Made by a program: the position numbers and the translations under genes. From positions 25,838,989 through 25,902,988 of the forward strand of contig JAJLRJ010000003.1 in the NCBI GenBank assembly GCA_024195265.1: DNA of 64,000 nucleotides. The letters are read 5' to 3'. Below, in pieces: positions 1 through 12,400 of the stretch (the first letter of the stretch is position 1; each line of letters begins with the position of its first letter). The notes below the pieces were generated by a model. The model searched no databases. It saw only the letters and a list, made by a program, of their open reading frames with translations, and was not told the DNA's origin. Origin of the DNA: Dendrophyllia cribrosa (Eukaryota; Cnidaria; Anthozoa; Scleractinia; Dendrophylliidae).

Positions 1-5
1 ATTAG

Positions 6-95
6 GAATGGAATGCTCTGCCTTCCAGGGTTGTCCAGGCTCCATCTTTGACAGTGTTCTTGGCAAACCTCAATGGAGCTGCTGTCACTGATTAC
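6..95 (+). mobile_element. 3'-terminal fragment of a CR1/jockey-like LINE
   Basis: One frame reads EWNALPSRVVQAPSLTVF and on to NLNGAAVTDY then TGA. The W-N-x-L-P...V-x-x-A-P-S-L-x-x-F pattern is the usual C-terminal end of CR1/jockey-type non-LTR reverse transcriptases. Only this end is in the window, in the intron before MYBBP1A window exon 1. Confidence 0.6.
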
Positions 96-248
96 TGACT
101 TTTAATTACTAATTACAATATTATAATTTATTCTTAAAGAGACCACTGACAAAATTGCAATAATCATCTGATTAGATGGAGTTAATTAAAGGGAGATAGG
201 TAGATAGACATTTTGAGCTGATATCACTTTTTATAATTCATTCACAAG

Positions 249-485
249 GCTGAAGATGCTGAGGAGGATGAAGATGAGGAAGAGGATGAGCTTTCTTGTT
301 GTGATGAGTTGAAATACAGTGTAAAACGCCTTGTAAAAGGTTTAGCATCTACAAGAAAAGGAGCAAGACAAGGGTTTGCAACAGTGTTAACAGAAATTCT
401 ATTTGCATTTGATTGTCTGTCTCCTGAAAAAGTTCTCAAGTTAATTGCCAAAAGTCTGGAGGTCACTGGTAGCTCAAAAGCTTGG
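249..485 (+). CDS. MYBBP1A: MYBBP1A window exon 1
   Basis: Acceptor AG at 247-248, donor GTAAGA from 486; 79 codons, phase 0 at both ends. It opens with an Asp/Glu-rich run, then the family motif around KYSVKRLVKGLASTRKGARQ. No in-frame Met with a plausible start precedes it, so it is an internal exon. Confidence 0.9.
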
Positions 486-3400
486 GTAAGATGTAATGTT
501 TGCACACTACAGTGTACATGTACAGTTGTATATACATGTAAGAAGTCTTGGAGCTGCTGTAACTAAGCCTTAGTTTACTAACAACAGAGTGGGAGTCAGA
601 GTCAGAATCAGAAACATACACTATCTAGTAAAAATCAAACAATTGAGTTGTAAGGCAATAGCAGAGTTTCCAATTGCGCTTTTGGTGCCGTCACTTTTAC
701 GATCTAATGAAAACTAGATTGTCGGAGTCATAAGCAGGGAAATGGCATTGTGATTGGTTAGTTGACTTCTGCTTGCAACTCTTACAATTTACATTGTAGT
801 TTTCACTAGATTGTAAGCAAAAGAGTAAAATTTCTTGTTACTCCAATACCATTAATGACTCAGTTGTTTGATTTTCACTATAAATCATGAACACCCTTAG
901 GACTCCACCTCTATTATTACTGTACATGTACATGTGTATGACTCCAACTTGTCAATAGTGAAAACCTGCAGGCTTAAGAGGTACAATGTTACTTTGTCCA
1001 GTCTATTGTCTTTCGGAATTCTGTTTAGTTAGATGCAGTGTTAGATGTTTCTGTTCTAAGTTACATGTATATATGTACCCACAATTGATTTTCACACTTG
1101 TTACGGAAACTGTTCTTGTTATAATTTATATCTGTATAAAGTCTGTCATACATTTTGTATTAAAAGATCATTAACATTACAAAGCTTTTTTTTAGAATTT
1201 AAAAATCGCCCCCTGTAAGGTGCTATGTTTATAATGGATGCTCTAGAATAATACATGTACATGTACATGTATATTCATTGCTGCAAACCACTATACATGT
1301 ACAGGTGTAAGTCAACAAAATCATTTATGTGAAAATGATATTAAGTCACATATTTTTTCCATGGCTTGGCCAGGCCAAAAAGTTATCATACATGATTGTA
1401 ATTAATAGTTGGAACTATCAAGATTCACTTGGTGAAAAAGTCTTGAAAAAAAAAATTTTTTTTAATATAGTACATATGTAACTGTTTTAGATTTTTGTTA
1501 AAAAAGAAACTTAACAAACTTTATTTTTGCAGGAAGAACGAGATTGTTACATTGGACAAGTGTTTGGCTTGACATCGATTTTGAGATCACAGCTTAAACA
1601 AGACAAAATATCTGTAAGTTTTTTTGTCTGTCCTTCCAGACTATTATAATTAATTATCATAATTTTATTTACATCTCAAATTTGATCCTGAAATCTGTGT
1701 CAGTAATACAATGTACAGTACTACCCCCATCCTTTTTGGCTTGCCGTCTGCACTATTAATTCTGACTCTAAATGAGCTTAGTAAAAAGACATGACCACAA
1801 TATAATCATTGACTAGAAATACGTACATGTCTTGCAGAACCTCGCAAGTTAATTACATTGGGGGAGGGTACACCACAAAATTTTAGCAATGGGGGAGGAA
1901 GAGATTGGTTTGCATGGCCACAATGGTCCTGAAATTTGAAGTTCAGACATTCTCATTTCCAAGTGCTTGTCACACTGGACGCGTCAACTGGAGCTTTGTC
2001 ACAGTTTTGTTGCTAGGCAACTGCAGGACACCACATACCATTGGCTACAAATTTATAAACCTACAATGTAGCTACATGTACGCTCAACCCTGGCTTCACG
2101 AGGAATTATGATTATAATGTAATTTATATAACTTACATATTATATTGTACATAATTATAAACAAATGTAAGTAAATGTGTTATTTGTGAATTTAATAGTT
2201 AATTATATAACTGACTTACTATTTTATAGTCCCCAGATTCAGAATGGCTTGGTTTGTTGATAATGAGAGTCAGAGAGCTAAGCAAGAAAAAGAGTTACTT
2301 GCAAGAACTTTGTGCAAAGGTCATTGTGGACATTTTTACAGTGGTAAGCAAACCGGTGTCTGACATTTGCAGACTGCAGACTGCAGACCGCAGACTGCAG
2401 ACCGCAGACTGCAGACCGCAGACTGCAGACCGCAGACTGCAGACTGACTGACACTAAAATTTCTATTGACAATAATGTCATCAACAATTTTTCCCGCATA
2501 AAATTAAGTCAGCCACGTTCCCAAGATTCTTCGTGGACTACTTTGTGTGGAACTACGACCCGTTCACCATAATGGCGTCAGATTCCAGGTACGATTCGTT
2601 GTTCTTCTTAGGTTTAGTCTGTTATTGAACACTTATATAAAGGTGTTGTCCGGGCGGTGTTTATCTTTGAGCGGCGCGAGAATTAATAGAAGCGAGTGTT
2701 GGTACATGTATTAAAAACCCATTCTCCTTTGCACCAAATCTAATTTGCATGCATGTGTAAAATGCGGGCGCTTGAAAAATGAAATTCGGCAGAATTTAAT
2801 AAATGCAACTTCTGTCGAATATTTGACTTAAGTTGTAAATTCAACACAAATAAATTCGACGTTTGTGAATCTAATGTCAACTTTTCTTGGGAACTTTTTA
2901 AATTCGAGTCGACCCAAATAGGTATTAGGTTTGACCCATGTAAAATGCGTCGTTTAAACCAGGGCTTGCCTAAATCGCCGCTAAAATCGCATAAAAAAAT
3001 CCTTTGTGTAAACTGGCCTTTACTTTCTCACTGACGTGTACTTTTCAGGTGCTTCAATGTCACACACATAACGTTAAAAACTGAATGCTGAAATTTCTGC
3101 GTCTTTATACAAGCTTGACACATTCCCTTTTATTTCCGCACGAAAACGTTTGGCCGAACATGTTACTCAAATCCAAAGTGGAAGTCTCGATCAAAGTATC
3201 ATGCCTGTGGTAGTCTACCACCGATGTGTTCATAAGTCCACCTTAACTTCCACAACAAACAAGATCAGGGATATTTAAAACCTTTCGAATAATGCTAAGA
3301 TTTCATAAAACATCTCCGTGATATTACGTAATTATCATACGGGAATATCTCAAATATCAAACAACAATAACCTAAGAACAACAACAAATCTTACCTGTAA

Positions 3401-6400
3401 TCAAACGGCATTACGGTACTTTAGTGTCAGTCAGTCTGCAGTCTGCAGTCTGCAAATGTCAGACACCGTAAGCAAACTGTTCATTTTCTTCTACTATGTG
3501 TTTGGAAAAACAATATACATGTAGTGTGAAGAGCTCTTACCAACTACAGCCACTTTTCTAACCTCAAAAGCATGTGGTATTTGCAAGGATGGATTGAAGT
3601 ACATCTGTAGATGCACACACATGCAAACTGTGAATATTTTTTTTCTTTGAGGAATAAATCTTTTTTTCAAAACCCTTGTTGAGTTTGCATAATTCAATAA
3701 CTCCTTGCTTCACAATTCTCAATTCTCAATCCTCCATTCTCATGACTTGATACCCTAGCTGTCACTAAAATTTTGAGATGCCAGAATTGAGTTTGAAAGA
3801 TTGAGACGAGACTGTCAACGTTAACTTACCATTCAATAGCACTGACTATGCATTGTACATAAATAATGTACCTGCCAAACTGGAAAAAGCATTTTTACGG
3901 CTTGTACTTAATGGAGGTTTCTAATTATATGCACAGAAAACTATCCGGCACTTATTTAGGGTTAAAAACTCATTTTGAAATGGTTAACTACATGTACATT
4001 GCTTTATTATTTACTGTTATGGATATCACTACCCATAACAGTAAATAAAAGCTAACCATTTCAAAATGAGTTTTTCACCCTAAATAAGTACCAGACAGTT
4101 TTGTGTGCATATAATTAAAAACCTCCATGAAGTATAAGCCCATTTTACAGTTTAAGCCATCTATTAATAGCTATCATTTTTATGCCTGTAATTCTAGGTA
4201 TCTTGTATCTTCTCATATGCACAGTCATAATCATGACAACTTGCATGACAACTTGTTCTGATTGTGTTTCTGCAGGTGTCCACTGATGTGTTTGTAAAGT
4301 GTGTCTACCCATCTGTCAAGGAGATCATAGAGAGTGGATGGGCACAAGCCACACCTGAGACACTTCTTATTTCTCTTGCTCTTCAGAGGTGTTGGGGGGT
4401 CTGTATATCACAAAAATATTTATATGTAATATTATTAATGTTGCCGTAAAGGGACACTGTCACCTATTTTTAGTATCACTTTGAAAAGCCAAAAAACATA
4501 TTTGTTTCAATGGAAATCTTAAAATAACTGTCCAGTTTTGTTAACAGATACTCTACCAGTGCACAGAAACTACTATTTTGTTATCTTTGGCTGCGGATAT
4601 CGATGGCCAGGATGGAAATGGATTGCAACCCATTTTTTCAAGTTTCATAAAGTGGCAGTTAGGCATTACCAGTGCTGTTATGGAGGTGTCCCCTGCTTGG
4701 TTGAATTGTCATCAACAGAAAGTACACCCATGGTGGATACTCCATCTTTGCCAGCCTTACTTTCTGCTGATCGGTTAACGAAGTTATGTCCTTGGTACCA
4801 ATTTAGTTTATTGTTGTGGACAATTTTGAGTCTTAACCTAGGTCATTTCTGAATGTTGTAAATCAAGTCATCGAGGCAAGGTGTTGTCAGGTATGACCTT
4901 GATCGGCCGGGGCCTCTGTTACTGTAATAGAGGTCCTGTGTTTTTTGCATGTAAGGAGAACCTTTCCTTAACTTGTTCCAGCATCTTCTTAATACCTTGG
5001 TGTGACGTACATCAAGGATATCATTTCTGAGACTGGAGATATTATAAGTTGCCAATGGACCTTATTTCTCACTTCAGATTCTCATAGTCGGTAAAGAGAG
5101 TCCAGACAATGCTTGTTCCATCAGATACTTGTATGTTGCAGGGGTGAACATAACATTGCATGACAGAGACCAATACTCATGGCTGTGAACTGGTACAGGC
5201 CATTTCCAGTCATAAAAGCAGTTTTAGGGATGTCACCCTTGTCAATTGCTTCCTGCCAGTAACATAGGTCCATTAAGGTGGAGAACTATTTGCAACCAGC
5301 TAACACATCAAAACAATCATGGATCCTCAAAATAGGGTAGCTGCTTTTACAGTCACATCATTCAGCTTCTGATAATCAATGCAGAAACTGGTGAATCCAT
5401 CTTTCCTCTTAACCAAGACTATAAGAGGCACCCTGTTCAATTGCTCCATTCTGGAGAATTTCCTGTATGAAAGTGTTAGCTTCAGCTCTCTCAGCCAACT
5501 TCAAAGTGTTGAGAACATAAGTGAGTTGCATATGCAATCAATCCCCAGGGGCCAGTTGCATAAAACTTAATGCCAGATGCAACAGCTCATGTCAGACGTT
5601 CAGCCCAGTCAAAGTTACTATTTTAACGTCAGGCGTTAGAAGTCACGTCCAACGTTAAGTTCTATGCAACTGGCCCCAAGTCTTAAGGGAAGTAACATTA
5701 AATGTGCCCCATTTCACCACATTCACAACACTCTGCTGAAGTCCAGGTTTTCTGCTAAGTCTGTTGCAGGGTGTCTGTCCAGTCCTTGCCACATTTTCTA
5801 TTCTCATTAAGTTCGTGCCTGATAGCTGATTCTGCTGGCTTAGGGTTCTGCAAAGTTTCTGCACTGCACTTCATTGCATTTCTCAGTGGAGAAAAATATC
5901 CCAACTTCTACACCAGCATTCAATACCTCTGCAAGGGTGGCTGTTTTGGCTTAGTGAATCTTCCAGTGAAGTTCAGGGTTTACCATTTCCTCAATGAGCT
6001 GGTCCTTTGTGGATGACTCCCTAAGGGAAACTGGGACATCTGAGTAAGCTTGTCTTGTAAGGTGCTGGATTGGGCTAGTTCTGGGAGGTTTTCCACAGTT
6101 TGTCTAGAGTGGCTTTGTAGAGAAACCCGAAACATTTCCTTTCTGTTGGATTTCACAAACCTTCCATCAAGTGCGCAGCTTCCATCTGAGTAAGCTTGTC
6201 TTGTAAGGTGCTGGATTGGGCTACTTGTTCTGGGAGGTTTTCCACAGTTTGTCTAGAGTGGCTTTGTAGAGAAACCCATAACATTTCCTTTCTATTGGAT
6301 TTCCCAAACCTTCCATCAAGTGCAGCTTCCATCTGAGTAAGCTTGTCTTGTAAGGTGCTGGATTGGGCTAGTAGTTCTGGGAGGTTTTCCACAGTTTGTC

Positions 6401-9400
6401 TAGAGTGGCTTTGTAGAGAAACCCATAACATTTCCTTTCTGTTGGATTTCCCAAACCTTTCATCAAGTGCAGCTACCAGGTCAGTGTTACTGGTACGCTG
6501 GGTCATTTTAAGACTTCCAAGCACTGCCTAAGCTAGCTTGGTTGCTCAGGCTAAATGCTCAGGTTGACTGCCAATAATACATGTACATGTAGGCTGCTTT
6601 GGTCTGTATTTATAAAGTAATTCATTTATCTTGAATACCAGGTTAAATTGAGCTTTATTAACTCTTCATGAAGATGAACCATTATAATCTGAGGGACAGA
6701 CATGTGGCTTTTCTTGTTGTTGAGAAAGCTGGTGATCTGGAAGAGAAGTTGGAAAAGCATGAAAATGCTCATCCTTAGGAACAGCAAAGAATTCAGGAGT
6801 ACCAGTTGATGCATCACCGAGGCTGGTGCCCAGTGCAATGTGGCTGCTTAGATTCCAGGGCATCAAGGCATTACCTCAGTGCACTGAACTGAGGTAATAC
6901 TAAGTGCTGTAATTGCCTGTAAAACTTGTTCAGCGGTTTCATTGCTGTTGTGTCCAGCATTTCATGGAATGCTTCATACTGATTATTGTGCTCAAGGTGG
7001 TGAACAAAATTGAGATATTGATCATCCTTGACGTGGATCCAGGTGTCCAAACATGGTGATGTCCCTTCTTTCTCCATTTCAACAGTGAACTTGATATCTG
7101 AAAGGTAGAAAGGGCTTCTTATTTGTAATGCTCCATGTATAGATCAGCGAGTGGCCTTTAAAACAAGGTTCAATAAGGTTAGGATCTGTTTTATGGTTGG
7201 AGGAGACCTATCCTGGAGAGAGAGGTCATTTCTCCGAAGATCATTGACAACTCAGATGACTCCTGGAACAGGAATATATACTCTGACAGTGTCATGCAAC
7301 ATGGTCTGTGACGTGTCAAGTGACAGAAATCCGCCATCAATCAATTGAGAATTGTAGCTTTCACTTGTTTTATATTAAGTTGTAACAATACTAACAAATT
7401 ACTTATTGTGACTCCCCTTGTTATTCTTTCAGGGCTTGAATATAATTAAAAATCAACATTAAAACATAATTATCTATTTCTCAAAAATTTTGCAATGCAT
7501 GGCACTCAAATATATAACGTCTCTGATGTTATAGGACCATCTTGATAAGAAGCTGTTAAAGGGTGCTTGGAAATGTTCTTTCATTGCTGACAAGCAGAAT
7601 TATGAACAAATGGGTGTTGTTTTACAGGTATGGTATCTAGAAGTTTTTAGATTATTACTAATTAAAAGAAAATTTCAAAATACATGTATTACATGTATAA
7701 AAGCAGGTCAGTCATTGATGGTGGTTTATCTGTATGATTTTGATGATATTTAATTTGTAAACTAAACATTCTGTTTTTTTTTTAGGGTGGTTTTCATGTC
7801 AAGGATAATATGACAAACTTAATATTATAGTTTGTCATACTACGCTTGAAACTACAAATGTAGCATGTGTACATTTTTTTCCAAAGGACCACACACACAA
7901 AGATCGGGAGTACCCTAATACATGATTGTATAAGTTACTGCAAATTATTATCATCTATGATTATTATTTGTGAAATTTAAATTTGTACAGAAAACAAGCT
8001 ATCCACATTTATATTAATTACAGTGGAGTACTGTTATCTCGAACCCTGGATATCTCAAACTTTCCTCTATCTTGAACTTAAGGCCAGGAGTTGTCATTAT
8101 ATCACTGTAATTTTACCCTGGATATCTTGAACCCCCGATATCTCAAAAACCCTGTTAACTTGAACTAAATTTGTGTCCCTGAGAGATAATTTTCTCACAA
8201 TCTGACCCCCCGATATCTTGAACCAACACCAATGAGAGGAAAACATCTAGATTTTAATGATGAGGCTTCTAAATTACAAGCATCGATTGTTCTGTTGCAC
8301 CCATACAGTACTGCATTTTTGTTATATTTTATATTGCATTACCGTACCTGTACTGTAAAGGTACTGCACTGTACTGTAACATACCTGTACTGTACAGTGC
8401 AGTACAGTACACTACAGTATTCCTTTCAGCAGAACAAAGAGAACAAAACTTAACACCAACTTTGTTATCTTGAACCCCTGTTATCTCGAAGCTTTTTCCT
8501 GGCCCTCAGGAGCTTTAAGATAATGAGACTTCACTGTGACATATTACAATTAACCGTATGTTACTGTAAGTTATGTAAATTTTGAAAATATTAATATCAC
8601 ATTATGGTTGTTGCATTTCAGTTCAACAGTCATTCTTGGTCTATTCAATAACTTGCATCAATGTTTTTAAAGAAAATCTTCATTTTAATTCCTAATAAGC
8701 TTGTGTTTGATTTCAGGACTCTATTTCTTCCCATCCAAGAGTTCACTGTGTTTGGGATGAAGTTTTTCTCACATTGTTTGACAATCCTGCAAGTGATATG
8801 GAATTGTTCTGGAATAATGTAGTCGAAGGTGTCCCAAACTATTTTTTTCTTAATTAATCCTTTACCCCTAAGGAGGTATATTTTAAGTTTAAAATCGGGG
8901 TTCTTAATAGCTCTTTGTCAACTAGCTGCCACATTTCTGAATACAGGCGTAACAAGTGGCACACTTTAATACTTGTAGTTTTACAGTTAACATGTAGTTT
9001 ATCACTCGAAAATTGACCCATGCCCTGAAATGCACACACTGATTTTGTAAATTTGGCTCAAACAGAAAAAACATTGATACTGCCAGAAAGAAAACCTTAA
9101 AATTAGCACAGCCTTAAAATTTGAGCATTACATAAATTATGTACATTGTATATCTTGCTTCAAAGTGAAGATATATAGGTCAGTGAATTTTGACGTTTGT
9201 ACGGTGGTATGGAAATCTTGCCTACCCAGTACGCATGACACCATATAAACATCTTGTCATTCACTTAGCCTATTTCTCCACATCTTATAAGCAAGTTATA
9301 ATATTCAGATTTACGAGGTTTGCTAACTTTAAGGTGCTCCTTCCAGCAGTATCAATGGTTTCTCTGTCCAAGTAATAAGCCCCCTCTCTATTAAACCCCT

Positions 9401-12400
9401 TACCCCTCTCCCCCACAAAACCCAAAATACACAGCCACTTGGTCGGGTTAGAATCGCATTATATTCTTGATCTCAACATTTGCAACTTTCAATTTCATAT
9501 GGGAACAGTTTCAATACTTTCTTATCAAATTGAGAGAGAGACTTTTAAACAGTTAGAGAAAGGGTTACTTTATCAAAACTCAAAAAGAATATAATCAAAT
9601 ATTAACTATTTTACAATGCAGTTGACTGTATTTATTCGTAGTACAGTTTGTTAATAGTTTTGCTTACTCTTGTCTTCATTTTTCAATGTTTAAGCAATGA
9701 GATGTGTATTTTAATTTCAGATGGTCTGTTTCAGTCAACACATGACAGGAAGTTCCTTGGCTTCCAACTTGTAAGGAAAATATTACCTCAAATCAGTGCA
9801 GTTCAGGTGAGTCCATGTACAAGGTTTGTCTAGTCAGATAACCATCACACAGTCAAGGGCACAGTGACAGTTATTTTGAGTTCTCACAAGCTTTCGTGTT
9901 GATGCCTATTTCCACAGCTGATGGGAGGCAGAAAAAGAAGTTTAATTTTCCCCTTCTATTACAAAAAAAATGCTTTGATACATGTATGTTTAACTATGGG
10001 GATATTAATCTCTATCAGTCACAGTGATTGCAATTTATTTCATAACCGGTATATACATTTTAACAGGGTGGGATGGAAATGAAAAAATCAGCTTGCCCTT
10101 TGGGCAAGCTGCTACTTTCGTTTACTAGCCCGGAGCTCTGAAGAGCTAGCCCAAAAGTAAATTAATTATTAAAAACAAACAAATTTAAACAAGGGATGAA
10201 TATTACAGGCAAAAAATCTCCAACTGTGTTCGTTCCCGACGGCGAATGTTGCGGAATAAATTATAAATTACGAGAAAAACTTATTTTTGCGCTGGTTATG
10301 AAAGTTATGATCGATTGATCAATGAAACTAGTACTCTTATTCGAAGTCTTTCGCCTTTGGATGATGTAAAATATCTTGCAAGCCCTTTCGGAAGTTTGAT
10401 ACAACAAAAATAACACATTTTATATTACGTGACTTGCTTGCGAGTATTACGCACGGCGTTCTACGCGTACACGGCAAATGGCAGCTTGCAGTTTATTATC
10501 CTTACTTTTCCTCGAATCATAAAATAAATCCAATAGAAAAATCGAAGTGAATTCAACGGCAAAAATATTTGCCATTCGTGGGAAAAACAATCTATCCAGT
10601 ATCAACGACTGTGTCGGCAAATGTTCAAGTTGTCTAGCTTGTTTAAAGAAAACGGTCTTAATCGACAAGACAGATCCTAACTGGTTTACTTTGAACTTAA
10701 TACAATAAAAACAACAGCGATTTTAAAGACCTACATGTAAAAGCAGAGGAGTGAGAACACAATTACGGCCGCTATTGTGCATTATAATTATTTACGAAAA
10801 CGCATCATTCAATTCCATTTCTTTTGTTCGCCGTTGATATTTTCTTACATTTTTAAAATGTTCCTCACATTCACTTTCACCAGAGAACTGTTTATTACAC
10901 ACTTCTTATTTTAATTCTTAACTTAATGATGAGAAAAGGCAACAAATATTGCTTGCCCGTCGGGCAAACTCCGACAAAAAGACACTAGCTCGATGGGTTG
11001 CTTCACTAGCCCCGGGCTATCGGACAGCGCTTTTGTCGCGCCCTGTCATTTAGTATACACCAAATTGAAGAAACGTTGTCGGGTGAAAAGCATAAACCAT
11101 AAACAATGCGACCCAAAGGTTTACTGGGAAATTAGGTAAATTAACCTTCGTCTCTAACAGAATACACCTTATATCAACACAAGATGCATGAATCATGCTC
11201 TAAAATGTCTCAAGCAAAGAAAACATCTTGATTATCGAGAAATGGAATATTACTCAGCTTGCCAATGCTGCCTACCCATAATCCCATTTGGTCTCATCGT
11301 TCATGGTTTATGCTTTTTACGGGTCAATGTTTCTTCAATTTGGTGTATATTACGGCTGAATCTCCGACATGTACGCATATCAGCCACCAATTTATTGGGG
11401 AAGCAAAGGTTGGGTCACTGATTATGACCTGTGTTACAGTTTACACGGATTCTTGTTAACCAACACGATAACTTTCCCTTGGATGCTCATACTTTTTCCA
11501 CAGAATTTCGTGTTCTACCAAGCTGTCTTTTTGTGTTACATAACCATTACTCTAGATAACATTTTCTACATAACCATACCTCTAGACAACATTTTCTACA
11601 ATGTACCATATTTCTTGTGTATTACTTCTGATCAGGTCCCAGTTGTGTTCAGTGCTCACATGATGAGAAGCTTTATAAACAGCCTGTCATCTTCACAGAA
11701 TTACCTTCACGAAGCTGCAAAACAACTGGTGAGTAGGATTTAAAGCAGGGGCACTGTACTGGCAACACATGATAGTAGTAAGGGATGGGTGGGCTGCTAC
11801 AACCCATGATTTACGGCAACATTCTACAACAAAATCAACAACAACAGCAACAACAAATTGAAGTTCTGATTTGTTTTTTACCTTTAAGCCCTTGAAAGAG
11901 CTTCACACTGTTCCTCAAAAACTCACAACACTACTGATAAAAGCTTATAGCTGGTCACAATAATTATCTTTTTTAAGGTGGCTCGACTGGGTTTTTTGGC
12001 GACATAACACCCCAACTTTGAACGGCTGATACTTCACTGTCCGAGCTCGGTCAGGCAAGCTGCTTCACACATAAACTAGAGATGAAATGAACTTTCCTAA
12101 AAAGTAGATTTGATTGACATCAGTGTTACCGTAACAACGATCTGATGACGTCATGGTTTTTGCATATTAGTAATTTTCTCAACATCTAGACCTAAACGTT
12201 TAAAACGACTGTATGCCTCTTATAGCCTAGATGTATTTCTTCTTGGCTGATATACTTCCTGGCTTTCAAACAGACCATTCGATGATATCTCTAAATATAT
12301 CTTCTCATACCAACCAAAGAGGCCCAGGTTTTTGGAAACTCAATATTTCTCATTTGAAAGATGATGATTATATAAAGCTAATAAAATCAACTATCGAGGA

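Larger units (their letters stand above)
4843..7110 (-). pseudogene. Decayed Gypsy/Ty3-like element, antisense in intron
   Basis: Reading the minus strand, 5460 down to 5190 gives interrupted frames with LVKRKDGFTSFCIDYQKLND and then the K-T-A-F...G-L-Y-Q-F-T pattern, as in Ty3/Gypsy reverse transcriptase. Stops and frameshifts break it. Upstream in the same sense, 6524-6153 is an open frame containing ALDERFGKSNRKEMLWVS repeated in tandem, and 7077-6871 another short frame; these could be gag-like, but that is inference. No LTR pair was found. A small MITE (5548-5677) interrupts it. It fills most of the intron after MYBBP1A exon 4. Confidence 0.6.

Noticed and set aside
242..505. Serine-rich ORF on the minus strand over exon 1
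   Set aside because: Antisense shadow of the acidic Glu/Asp codons of MYBBP1A; the same applies at 41940-42221.
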